DNA from: Callipepla californica brunnescens
Lineage: Eukaryota; Chordata; Aves; Galliformes; Odontophoridae
Assembly: GCA_023055505.1 (NCBI GenBank)
Contig: JALIRH010000001.1
Coordinates: 99,417,034 to 99,481,033, forward strand
Direction: 5' to 3'
Length of the DNA: 64,000 bases
Shown one piece after another: positions 1-11,160 of this stretch (position 1 is its first letter; the number at the start of each line of letters is the position of its first letter). The translations under genes were made by a program, and so were the position numbers. Under the pieces are notes generated by a model. It was not told the DNA's origin. It ran no database searches and worked only from the letters and a program-made list of their open reading frames with translations.

Positions 1-3000
1 GATGGTTGTATTATCCTGCAAACCTGTAAAGTCTTGGGTATTTAGATATGAACACCCCAATCAGGTTACATTTTGCTAAATGAGTATTTATCCTTCTTAA
101 CTATTTATAACTTTTTATAGGCCTGTTAACTGTCATAAAACCTTTAATTGATTGTCCTTGAACAACTTTATTTTCTTTTGAAGTTTGTGTGTTTAGCTAC
201 CATTCCTTTGCTCAGGCTTTTTGTGATTGATCTAATGAATTTTATTGGAGGTAATGAATTGAGAGCAAACCTTCATTTGCCGTGGATGCATTCTCTTAAC
301 TGTATTATAGTTATAACATAGCAGAGAAACTTCTGTCCTGATAAGAACACATTACAAAGCTGCTGTAGAGCTTTTTAAATGTCAAGCACTTTTTCCTAGT
401 TGTTTTCGTTTAAATAGTTCTTTTAAAAATCCCATTACATACACAACTGGTATATCAAGAAGTTTTATAAATAGACTTACGCAAATGCATAGAAAGTTAC
501 AAACCAGTTACATGGCTCAAGAAGTTACTAATCCATAAATTGGAGACATCTTTGAAAAATAGTGTTCCATTTTCTGCGTCTGAATTCACATTAGCAATTT
601 GTGATTGATTATGTTAGGTGTTTTCTGTTTGTACGAGCAGCATTTTTTTTTTTTTAACCAGATAATCTTCTAAATTTTGTTTCATTCTGTGATAAGTCAT
701 GAATCCAGTAGCAATGGCAAGATCATTTTATTACAAAGCAGAAGAATAAAAAACGGAGATGGTTTTCACTAATATTTTGCTTAGTTTGAGTAAGTTAATC
801 ACTTGTCTTTTTATGAGATCTTTCACTGCTTGATGGTTCTCTGAAGTTCCATTGTGAGCTTTTAGTATCATTATGTGTATCCTGCTTGGATATCAAGAGG
901 TTTAGTTAATTGATGAAAATCTTTTTTTAAATTCAGTTTTCATACGATGACCCATAATTTTTTTTCTCATAAAGTTTACAAACTCTCATCAAATAAATAT
1001 TCTACGACAGTGACGAATCTAAGCAGTTTTAAAAGATACATTTTGTTTTCACAGCTTGAAACAGGAACTGCCCAGTTTAATCAGAATTAAAAATTCTAAT
1101 CATGCTCTGCTCAGGAAGTGGGGAAAAAGAAGCTAAATATGTCAGCAATGAGGCTAGCCCTTTCTGATGTTTGTTTAAATTAATATGAATATATTTATCT
1201 GTTTAAGAAATGAATATGGATGGACAGAAATATTTATTTTCACACATAATACATATATAAATGTATACATGGATTATAGTAATCCCACAACTGTATGTCT
1301 TCTCATTTGAGTCAGAAATTTTGTCATGTTTCTTTAGGGCCTACAGGATAGGTTATTCAGTTGACTATCATTTTATCTGATTTCTTCCTTATAAATTTTA
1401 GACTTATTTTTAGTATGTTTTCAGTTTTGCTGTGACTAGTTCATTTAAACCACTGTCCTGTAAAGTAATTGCTCGAAACCTATTCTCAAATACTGTCTGA
1501 TATAGGATTAATCAGTTCAGACTTAGGCATCTACTATACAGAGACACAATATTTGAACCTGCTACCTTTGTGCAAAATGCTGCCATCTGCAAAACCTGGC
1601 AAGATTGCCTAATGTAGGGGCAGAGGTCTACGAAAGATCAGATATTCCCCAGTTCTTGGATATGACAGTTAGTGTACAGCATGACGTTGTCAGACCGAGG
1701 CCTTATCTGGTGTGGCTTGTTTGCTGTGCAAGGGGAACGAGTTCTGTTTAGAGTCCTTTGTGATGAAATAGTATCTTCTGCTTTTTTCTTCCTGAAAAAT
1801 AAGGTTGAAAATAAGAAGGCAATGCCATCTTTCTTCAAAATGTTCTCATGTCAGTGGACTGTTAGCCATGTAATCCACAGGAAAAGTTTCTCAGAGTAAC
1901 TTCCCCTCTCCCACCCTGAAGTGCGATGTCTAAAGTGACAGGTTAATTTCAGATTCAGCTGTGATTGATCACATGCCATTTTTTACATGCTTTACATAAC
2001 TAAAATAGAGCTGTCTTTAGAAATCTGTATATTAGGGAAATGAGCTCTAATCAGGGAAAGCTTTTTTCATAAGTGGATATATTCATATAATTTTTGCTTT
2101 TTTTCAAATATGTAGCACTTAAAATTATATTAGGAAACTTAGAGAATTATTACTACATGGCACATAGCAGCATGTAGAAATAATGGAAAAGATAATTCTG
2201 TTATTTTCCCTAATAGATAACCGCTGATATTATATCAGTTGCATAATCATTCTCAGTCTAAAACATCTGCCTTTCATCTGAGTAATATTTTTAAAGATGA
2301 AAGAAAATAAGCTTCCTAAGGTTTATAGGTATGAGAGGTTATTGTTATGTTTGGAGAGTTTTATATTTATTTTGAGTAGAGGGATAGACAATGATCGTAA
2401 TTCCTTTTTTCTGAAGGTAATGTGAAAGTTAAATGTAGGATTTTTATTAGTGAATGCTTATCTATTTCATACTTTGTGAGCTTAAACAGTGTTTTTCTTA
2501 TTAAGAATCTGAAAGCCAAAGCTTACAAAGCATGCAATACTTGATAAAACAAATTTGACCCAAGACTTACTTAAAGAGTAGGTTAAAGAATAGAGTCAGA
2601 CCTGTGCTGGTGATCGAAAATATAGTTTGTAGGGGAAAAGTATGTAAAACTGTCTTTTCAAAACCTGTTTTTTTGTTTTGTTTTGTTTTGTTAGTTAGTT
2701 TAAATTTTAAGATTGAAGGACAGCACAACTCATTTGATATGATGATGTTTCTAACTGTAGTAAGAATGAGGAGAAAATTTCAATTTCCTTTAGTTTGACC
2801 ATATATTTCTGCTGTTGTGTAGTAAAAAAGCTAAACTGAATTAGCAGATCTTTTGGATTAGATAGCTGGGTTAAATGGCATTCAGAAGTGTATTACTGAG
2901 GACCCATTAAGTCTTTAGCATTGCTTGGGGAATTCAGACAACAGACTTTCACTTTATGTTTCTCTGTGATTGTCTCTGCAGCTTTTTGGTTTCTCTGCCG

Positions 3001-4452
3001 CTCTTTGTAGATGATGGGTGATGCTTTAAAAGGATTTCTAATAAAAGGCATGTGTGTCCATGGCCATTTGACCACATGCAGTGTTGTGCCATATAATGGA
3101 AAGCAGATAAACACACAGTGTTTTACCGTTAATTAGAGTATAACACAAACAAGCTGTATCCAGCATGAAATAATCTAGTATAAGAAAAAACAGGAGATAA
3201 ATAACATCTCTTATAAGGCTTCGATACCGTGCAAGTCATGAAGGCATTGTTCTCACTCCTGAAATACAGAGATTTAAATGGATCCCTTAAAACAAAGCAA
3301 AACATTTGTGTACTTATATCCTTCTTTCACATAGTGTATCTATCTCTGTGGTTGAACTCTCATTTTTCTTTTCTTTTTCCTCTCTTGTATCCCATATTCA
3401 GGAAGCATCTAAGCTTAATATTTTATCCTGGTGCTCTTGTTTTTTAATAGAAATAATTAGCTGGATAGTTAACTTTGAATAACTCTGGTATACGAAACCT
3501 TAGTGTGGCCAAATTTGTTCTCTAAATTGAGTCAAATGCATCAGTGGCTAGGTTTGCTAAGCCATGAATGTGTACAAGCAACAGGTGTTTCATTCAAAAC
3601 CATCAAAACCTTGTAGCTCACTGTTTTACAACTGTAACTGTATATATAAATAATACAGGATTGTGTTCAGTGCAAATATACATAGATATGCATATGCATA
3701 TAGAATAGCTATGATGACATATTGTTTTCAAAGTCTTTGAGTTCCAAGAGTGGAAACTCACTCTTCCGAAAGCAGGGAAAGATGTTAATGTTGATAGTGG
3801 CATGAATACATTTCCATTCCCTTAGATGTAGATACTTGCACAGGATAGATCATAGTGGAAACCCTGAGAAGGGGATTAATCTGCAGCTGAGGTAGTTAGT
3901 CCTTAGTATTGAAAGGAGGAATAAGCACTTCCAGAGCACTGCTCATCTGCTCTTAATGTGAGTGTCTAAAATAGGTCTGATGAATTATGCCTTAAAAAGT
4001 TCCTGTTACTTTCAGTTGAATGTAAGGAATGATTTGCTCAGATGAAGATACTTACACTTGAGACATTTAAGTTAGGTCAGATGAATCTGATCAATACAAT
4101 TTATGATGCAAGTGTGCTTCAAAGAATGGTGTGAAGTATTTGGCTTATTAGAATTACATAATTGTTGCGCAGAGCTGTGACTTTACAGAAAAGCTAGGAG
4201 TGGAACAAAGGAGAATGAAGCAACTGGCAAAGAGCTCAGACATGACAACAGAACCTTAGTGGTTTGTTTAATTTAAAACCTATCCTAAAGCTATCAAGGA
4301 ACCCTTCATAAAGTTTTCTCCACAGGTGCACTATGGTAAATGTAATAGTTAACATTCAACAGAGTTAACATCCAATGTAAAGATTTCTTTATGGCAAAAA
4401 CTGAATTGGTGAGTGGTGTTAAGGAGTCTGATTGCAGTCCAAATAAAAAACG
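1..4452. other. AT-rich non-coding DNA, no gene recognised
   Basis: No open frame here exceeds about 75 codons, and none of the translations resembles a known domain. The base composition is AT-rich with many short T and A runs. The only repeat I can name is a TTTTG microsatellite near 2668. I see no transposon end, RNA gene or clear splice-bounded exon. It is probably intergenic or intronic. Confidence 0.7.
2668..2692 (+). repeat. (TTTTG)n microsatellite
   Basis: A run of T is followed by three TTTTG units and then two TTAG units (ttagttag). It is short and imperfect, an ordinary simple repeat. Confidence 0.8.
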
Positions 4453-4454
4453 TA

Positions 4455-4481
4455 TGTAGGTCACTCTCAAAGTAATGCCTC
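4455..4481 (+). repeat. Left terminal inverted repeat of the mariner element
   Basis: This 27-bp end pairs with 4973-4999 at 20 of 27 positions. It is preceded directly by TA at 4453-4454. Confidence 0.9.
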
Positions 4482-4551
4482 TTATGTATTTCCATGGAAA
4501 CTACAACAGATACAAAGAGCACAGTAACGCTGTTTCATAGAACAAAATCTC

Positions 4552-4596
4552 AGCTACAAAAAGCTGTTTTTCAACGTAGTCACCACCATTTGCATG
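4552..4596 (-). pseudogene. Mariner transposase C-terminal remnant
   Basis: Fifteen open codons on the minus strand read HANGGDYVEKQLFVA. The GGDYVEK core is typical of the region just before the end of mariner-family transposases. The catalytic D,D(34)D region is missing because of the internal deletion, so this is a relic with no activity. Confidence 0.75.
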
Positions 4597-4972
4597 GATG
4601 AACTGATTGAGGTGCTCTTCTGTTTTAAGGTGTGACAGCTGTACGTGGCCATCTTGACTGTGGCCTGTCTCTCATGTCACTGTTGCCCCTGCTGAAATGC
4701 ACCACCCACTGCCTCACTGTGCTCACATCTGTAAATGTTCTACAAGTGTTGATGAATGCCAGTGGGTGCAAATTTTTTTGCACAGAGGAATTCAATGACA
4801 TACCTTTGCTTCATGTGCATTTCCATGTCAGCTGCCATTTGTCAGACTGCCCCTCTGCCGCCATCTATCACATGACAACAAAGTATAATGGAATACTGGT
4901 GGGAAGGTTCAGCCTCTATTGCCATACCACCAACATCCACTTCTGACATAGTGTACCAACATAATAAAATAG

Positions 4973-4999
4973 GAGGCATTACTTTTGGAGAAGCCTTCG
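4973..4999 (-). repeat. Right terminal inverted repeat of the mariner element
   Basis: This is the reverse-complement partner of 4455-4481, beginning gaggcattactttt. It is followed directly by TA at 5000-5001. Confidence 0.9.
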
Positions 5000-5001
5000 T
5001 A

Positions 5002-5864
5002 TTTAAGAGCCTGAGGTAAGTGTCTAGGATGTAAAAAAGCCATTTGAATTTATGCATTTGTAGTTTTTCTTCCAGTAATTTTTCTTGTAGGAAAGCAGGT
5101 AATACTTCCATTTTTTTATTTTTTTATTTTTTTTGGCTTTGCAGGTGATTATCCCTTGCTAAGAAAGTTCTGTAGTATTAAGTATTATATTACATTCTTT
5201 CTACAGTACACAGTGATATGTGTAGTATCAATTTTCATGTAATTCTAGTGTAATAGAGAAGCCTCCATATTAAGGAATAAATACAGGAGTTAAAATTCAT
5301 AAATAACACACCTTCTTTACATAATACGTCAATGGATTTGCTTATATTAGGAAGGAATTGCAGAACTGGCTGGCTGCTTTTCATTTATACCTTTTCTGTT
5401 AGCAAAGTAAAACTTTTTTTTACATTTGGTTGTCTGATAAGAAAATGAATTTGGTTTAGTTTAGGAAAGACATACGAATATGTAACATTCTAGCCTTCAG
5501 TTTGAACGCAGAAGTGTTCTTGCGATGTAGTCTCTCTAGTGCTTACTTCTTCATAGATGCTCGTAACACTTTCTGAAAATGTAGGATTTCATGAAGAGGA
5601 TGTCTGTTAAGTAAGTAAGTATGGAACTCAGTAGATCAAATTAAAGAGTTATTGTGGATAAGGTGATAATACTGAATGATGATCTGTTTTTCAGCATTTT
5701 TGTCTCAGCTGAATTCTAGAGTTATTGGAATGTTTCAGATTCCAAAATAACCTGTGTCTGTGCCACTTGAACTGTCTTGCTCTAAGGAATATGTGGACAT
5801 TAGCATAAAGGTTGCACATGTTATACAAAGTGTAATTAAAGAAGCTTTGATCCCCCAAATGTCA
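5002..5864. other. AT-rich non-coding DNA, nothing recognised
   Basis: This stretch follows the mariner element and begins with a T-rich patch around 5108-5135. I see no gene, repeat family or clear motif cluster. Confidence 0.65.
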
Positions 5865-6025
5865 ACTAGCTTGCTAAGTGTCATAACAAAGTGTCAAGCA
5901 TCTGGTATACAGTTAATTTGTAGTCATTAACTGCATATTGTTGATGTGACAGTTTGTTAGCAAAGCAAGCTTGACAGTTTGCATTTAGTTATTGATTGAC
6001 ACCTACAGACCTCCCCACCCGTTTC
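5865..6025. promoter_or_regulatory. Candidate enhancer with clustered TGACA (TALE-type) cores
   Basis: TGACAG occurs at 5947-5952 and 5972-5977, and TGATTGACA at 5993-6001. The complementary core TGTCA occurs at 5880-5884 and 5893-5897. TGACAG is the site of MEIS/PREP/TGIF homeodomain proteins, and TGATTGACA resembles a PBX-MEIS composite. A 9-bp direct repeat GACAGTTTG (5948-5956, 5973-5981) lies inside. There is no coding frame. The enhancer role is inferred from clustering only. Confidence 0.35.
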
Positions 6026-6419
6026 GTTTACATTCTCTATGAGTGTTCCTCAGGTTGCACTTTTATCTAATTAGTTCTGTTAGTTTGTCCAATATGTTAA
6101 AAAGGAGTGAATGTATACAAGGAGCCCGAGACTCATAATTTGATAGCAAGTGAATTTCTTGATAGTCTGTTCATGAGGTCAGTAAGCAGTTTCACAAATA
6201 CGTTTTACTACTTCTTATAATCTGCACCTTGCATTAACATAAATAATCAGAAACATTTATTTACATGTACTTATGGTCTAGTGTGTGATATCTTTTTTTT
6301 TCTGTTTGAGTCCCAGTAGGAATGTGACTTACCAAAGTGCCTAAAAGACTGCCTTTCTACCGAGTTTCATTTTGTATTATGCAACGTAGACACATCTTAG
6401 TTGTTCTAGCTTGTTAAAT

Positions 6420-6600
6420 ATTCAATAGCCTTTTGCATTATTTTGAAAGCTGGAATTAATTAAAATAATTAAGCTGCTTTTTGGTTTTGGTTCCAATTTC
6501 CTCTTCCCTCTGTATGTTACAAAGGCAATCTATCAACAAACGGAGCATGCTAATGAGCAGCAATAAATACTATGCAACTATTCCTACATCCAGAGAAGAT
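6420..6600. promoter_or_regulatory. Candidate conserved non-coding element, homeodomain-core rich
   Basis: The block has AATTAATTAA at 6464-6473, a nearby AATAATTAAG and TAATGAGCAG at 6551-6560, giving several TAAT/ATTA homeodomain cores in under 100 bp. The texture resembles deeply conserved developmental enhancers of vertebrates. Conservation is not visible from a single sequence, so this is a guess from motif content. Confidence 0.3.
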
Positions 6601-9600
6601 TTTGTGTGTATTTTTTATAATGGGTGATGAAGAGAAGTTGCATGAGGAATATCGACTCAAATTAGTTCCATGTTCTGACATTTTTTCAGACACTCACAAA
6701 CTTCTGTATGCTGTTTTCTAAATTAATTCCAATTGCACTGGTGTCAATGAAAATTTTGTGCTTATGACTGAGGAGAGAAATACTAAGGAATTCCTTATTT
6801 ATTGATTCACTTTATTCATCAGCCTGAGGATTTGGAATCGTATCACCCCTTCCGCAAGTCTTGGATTGAGGTAAAGTTCTTTCAGAGCTTGCCACCATTG
6901 CCTATACTGGTGCTGACATGCTATCAGAGACGCAAGGCTTTGCTCAGACCCTTAAGCTATGCACACTCCCATCCTGGTAGTCCTCATATTCATGCCATAA
7001 TATGTGTTTCTGGCACTTGCTTCTGGAAATATGTTAGCTAATGGTATTTTTTATGTTATACATCGTAAGCATATGAGTAACAGAACATATTTTTAGATCA
7101 GTACACTGTTTTTATGCCATACAAAAACCATACACAGATTGGACGAATTAGAAATTTTAGGCTTTGCCCAACAATTGTAATAATAATTTTAGATTTCTGT
7201 CTTCGTGCTTGATTTTTAAAGTTTATTTTGGTTTTAGCCATTAGTCTTCACAATTCATGTAGATCGTATCTTTTCAGCCTTTTTTATTATTATTTGGACT
7301 TCATCTAACCAAAAGATTCCTGATTTCTAGATGTCAGGACTTGAGGGAAAGACAGCAAGCACTTGAGCATTATTTTTATTATTTTTATTTTTTAATATGG
7401 CAAGACGAAGTAATGAATAATGTGCGTGGGGTATTGGAGTTCTTGGGAAAGGAATAATAAGAAAAATACATTTTTTGTATGTACAGAATGTCTCCAAGGC
7501 ACTTTGTATTCTTCATTCACTGCTGTTAGTGGTACTGTTTCATTCTGTAGGCCAAGTTGAGTGGAGAGCCGTGAATATTTCTTGTGTATAGGAATTATGA
7601 GCAATTGCCATCTTTGTGTCATGAGGAAAAGTATGAAATAATGGTGATGTTTTAGGCAACAGCAAAAATCCCATTATCGGTTTTCAGGATAGTACTTTGT
7701 CTTAATGTTGCTTCCAAGGAAAGGATATTATCTAAAGCTCTTAAGTGGTACTGAAGTTTGGACCTGATTTTTTTCCTCTCATATTATTCTTGTGAAGGAA
7801 ACTTCTTAAAACTTCATAAGGAATGGTCTTGTAGAATTCTGACATTTTAAGGATAGGTAAAAGCACGAATAATGGAGAATGGTACAGCGTTTTTCCTTAG
7901 TGAGCAATGTATTAAGAGAGGGGTGTGGAACATAATGAACAAAACATTCTTTAAATTCTTTCTGAAAGATTTTTTCTAAAGAAAACCGAAGCTGTTTGGT
8001 TGGACTTGCTTCCTTTTTATTGATTCCTTCATTCATGGTGTACTGAGAGAATTCCTTTAGTTTAAGGTGGGGAAGATTGCTCATTGCCATATTATTATGC
8101 AAATAACATTTTTTTATTCTTCATTAATTCTATAGAGATGTTATGTTTTCTATAAAATTATGAAATTTCAGAAGAAATCTGGCTGTGTAAATTAGAGCTT
8201 ATCAAGATGGCTCTAAATTGTTCCCCTGGTAGGTACTCAGCAAAGACTGATGGTATTGTTGGAGACTATATTTTTACGTAAACTTATTAGTCAGGAACAA
8301 TTTCTTCATTGTGTTAAACAGAAAGATGTTACGGAGCTCTAACACCCTGGATACTGCAAGTGCTAAGACAGTCCACAAACAGCAGCACTTAAACATAAAT
8401 TAATTCTTACTGTGACTTTGAAATTCTTCTAATGGAAAATTTAGCACATTGCCTGTTCAGAAAAAAAAGAAAAGAAAAAAAAAAAGAAGTGCTGTTCCAC
8501 TCACATGCAGATTAGCAGAGTGTGGTCCAGGTTTTATGTGGAATAGCTGAAGAAAGCAATTTGAGTATCCACTCTCATTTGCTGTGCTGCCGTTGCTCTG
8601 TGGAGGCTGTTCCACTTGCTGCTGATTTAACCTCTATGAAATGTTATGTGTTGGCAAATGTTAGCACAACTGTTAGCAAAACAGTATCCTTGCTGACTGC
8701 CTATTATCCTGTTTTATTAACAACAGGATGGTGTATCCTGTAAGGTTGAGGAGGCATGTCTGAATGAGAAACTTCATTTTGTAATGCGTTTTAGCTCAGT
8801 ATTTAACTGAACATGAGTATAATGCTTGGAGATAGTTTTGTAGCTAGTATAATTTTACAAAACTTCATTGCAGTCAATGGACCTGTTATAGTTTATATCA
8901 AATGAGAGTGCACTAATTTTTTTTACAGGGATGGTGAACACCTTTCTGTGATTAATTCTATTTTGCTCAAAATGTTAACGCTGTTTTAAATTCCTTTGTA
9001 TCTGGAGCTATTTAGTTCTCAAACCTGCTGTTTCTTGTGGGTGGTTTTTGAAATACACTAAACAAATTAGTAGATTTTAGACTACTTCTGAAAGTAAGCA
9101 TAATTGGATGAAATTGCTTTTTTTTTTTTGTTTTTTTTGTTTTGATTCTGAGAAACTTATTAGTGTAACCTTTAGTAATACTAGAATAGTGGAGACAATC
9201 TTTTCATCCTTTTCTTCTTTTTTATTAGCGAAGAAGTTTGATACTATTCAGAAAGCTTTTAAGCTAATACTTCTCACTCTCTTCTTAAATACTTTAGGCT
9301 GTCAGATGAGTTTTTATCTTTGTTTCTTAAAGAAACAAGACCTGTGTGCTCGTGTGTTTCTTCTTCAGACTCATCTTGTACAACATGTGTGTTTGTGTTA
9401 GTCAAGGTAGGGAGCTGGAATAGGGCACACTTTCCAGTGGAAATAATCATCATGGCCCCCAAAAAAGAGTTGAAATGACACAGGAAGTCTTCGCCCTTCG
9501 CCTCCAGCTATTTTTTTTTTGTATTTCTTATACAGTCAAATAGAATCCAGAAAATGTCCGAAGTCCAGACTTCAGACACTATTGTTTTCAATCTGTTGAG

Positions 9601-10693
9601 TTATAAAAATGAAGTCATCTTCCTTTTGAATCATTTTCCATTTATAACTGCCATAAATGCAAACAAACAGACATACATTTGTGACCTGCCTATATATTAA
9701 TCCCTAAAATTGTGGCAGATTGTACAGAAAGAGATCTTCCTGGACTCAGCAGAGACCTATGCCCCTGTCCAATAAACATAATGAATCCTTCTTTTTGGAG
9801 TATATCACACTCTGCTTGATAATTTTGTAGTATGAAAGTCCTGCTAGCAGGCATGAAAGATGAGATGTGCACTTTCCTAGATTATTGTACTTTCTAGAAG
9901 AGCTGGCTGATTTTACCAGTGATGAACAGGGATACCTACAGAAAGAAGTGTCCTCTGGGAAGTCTTTCTTCACTGAGTACTACAGTGCTGAATTGAATAG
10001 TGAAAGGTAATCAGGAAGCAAAAATTTCTGTCAGGTTCAGTTCCCTTGATGGGAGCACTGACCAAACAGCAGTAGCCTTGCTGGCACTAAGCAGCGCTGG
10101 GCCTATGTATTGATGTCCTTAAAGCTAATTACTTCATTACTGGTTAGCTGTTTCTTTCCTAAGACTGGGTGAGAACAAGAGGCCCAATTAAGCAGAATTC
10201 AGTGGGCCAAACATTGGAAAATGCAGTTGAGAGTCTGGATTTACTGCTGCTGTGTACGAAGTAGTTGCATTATAAATTGAAGTTGATTTGTTGTGAGGAC
10301 AAAGAATTTGCTTGAGTTTTAGCAGTTTGAACTAGGACTAGAAGCTAGATTTCAATCTCAGTTTCAGATCTTGAGTGCTACTTAAATAGTTTGAACTGTC
10401 TAATTCAGATAGTTGTTCCCAAAAGTTTCTGTCAGGAAAAAGATAAATTTCTTTTTGCAGCTCAGGCTTGGTACTAAGATGGTGATCCTTATTCCTGGAC
10501 ATTTACAGGCGATGTCTTTGTCACCTTTTCTTCCCAGGGACACTTGTGAGACCTTTGAGTTTTCTTCCTTGGGAAACCTCAGGTGCAGTGTTAACCGGAA
10601 AAATAGTACATGATATTGCTATTAGCATTTTCTTTGACCACTTCAAAACCTTCTCTTCTGGATGGATCTCCTCCCCTTGGCAAGAGGAAAATA
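6601..10693. other. AT-rich non-coding DNA with short A/T tracts
   Basis: Open frames are short (under 100 codons) and unrecognised. An A-rich stretch lies at 8461-8488 and a T-rich stretch at 9118-9142. I see no transposon ends, RNA gene or convincing exon. Confidence 0.65.
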
Positions 10694-11160
10694 TTAGGTT
10701 GCTATGAAGATAATGCCTCCTATTTGTTTCCATGGAAACAACAACAGTTATAAAGAACACAATAACACTATTAGATGAAGCAAATGATCAGCTACAAAAC
10801 GTTAATTTTCTATGTAGTCAACATCATTGGCTTATTTTCACCATCAGTGAGAAAGAGCAAGCATACCACACATAAAAATCTGAATCTGTGGAGGTGACCC
10901 ATTGTCACTGTCACCACTGCTGAAACACATCACCCACCTTAGATTCATAGATTCATAGATACATTAGGTTGGAAAGGACCTACAAGATCATCTAGTCCAA
11001 CCATCCTCACACCACCATCCCTACCCACCAAGCTACTAAATCAAATCCCTCAGCACCTCATCTAAACGCTTCTTGAACAGCGCTAGGGACGGTGCCTCAA
11101 CCTTCCTGTGCTCACATCCACTTTTTGGTCTCTATAAAAAAATAAGCATCATTCTTTCAG
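10694..11160 (-). mobile_element. Mariner fragment (Galluhop-like), interrupted by a CR1
   Basis: The left end is closely similar to the element at 4455: 'taatgcctcctattt' is followed by 'tttccatggaaac', 'caacag', 'caataacactatt' and 'cagctacaaaac'. The start is placed after TA at 10692-10693. It is broken at about 10938 by a minus-strand CR1 and resumes at about 11104 with 'ctgtgctcacatcc', matching 'ctgtgctcacatct' in the first copy. The right terminal repeat is not found and similarity fades by about 11160, so that boundary is approximate. The transposase strand (minus) is frameshifted and stopped. This copy keeps 'gaggtgacccattg'-type sequence that I do not see in the first copy, so the two carry different internal deletions. 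Confidence 0.85.
10939..11103 (-). mobile_element. CR1 LINE 3' end, 5'-truncated, nested in mariner
   Basis: Read on the plus strand this is the complement of a CR1 tail. It starts with the ATTCATAG-type terminal repeat (10943-10959), then 'aggttggaaaggacct', 'tctagtccaacc', 'cctcagcacctcat' and 'gggacggtgcctcaacc'. This is the conserved CR1 3' region of birds. It is about 165 bp, against more than 4 kb for a full CR1, with the severe 5' truncation usual for the family. The flanks on both sides belong to the mariner element, so it inserted after the mariner. Confidence 0.93.

Larger units (their letters stand above)
4455..4999 (-). mobile_element. Internally deleted mariner (Tc1/mariner, Galluhop-like), both ends intact
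   Basis: This is a 545-bp non-autonomous DNA transposon. Its 27-bp terminal inverted repeats lie at 4455-4481 and 4973-4999. They match at 20 of 27 positions, and the inner 13 (aaagtaatgcctc) match perfectly. The dinucleotide TA sits immediately outside each end (4453-4454 and 5000-5001), the target duplication expected of Tc1/mariner elements. On the minus strand 4596-4552 reads HANGGDYVEKQLFVA, resembling the C-terminal part of mariner transposases ('ANGGDYVEK'), so the transposase gene ran leftward. A full mariner is about 1.3 kb, so most of the transposase is deleted and no intact frame remains. The family name Galluhop/Mariner1_GG comes from memory of chicken repeats; the mariner class is firm. 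Confidence 0.9.

Noticed and set aside
4632..4946. 104-codon plus-strand frame
   Set aside because: It lies inside the mariner element and on the strand opposite to the transposase relic, so it is a shadow frame.
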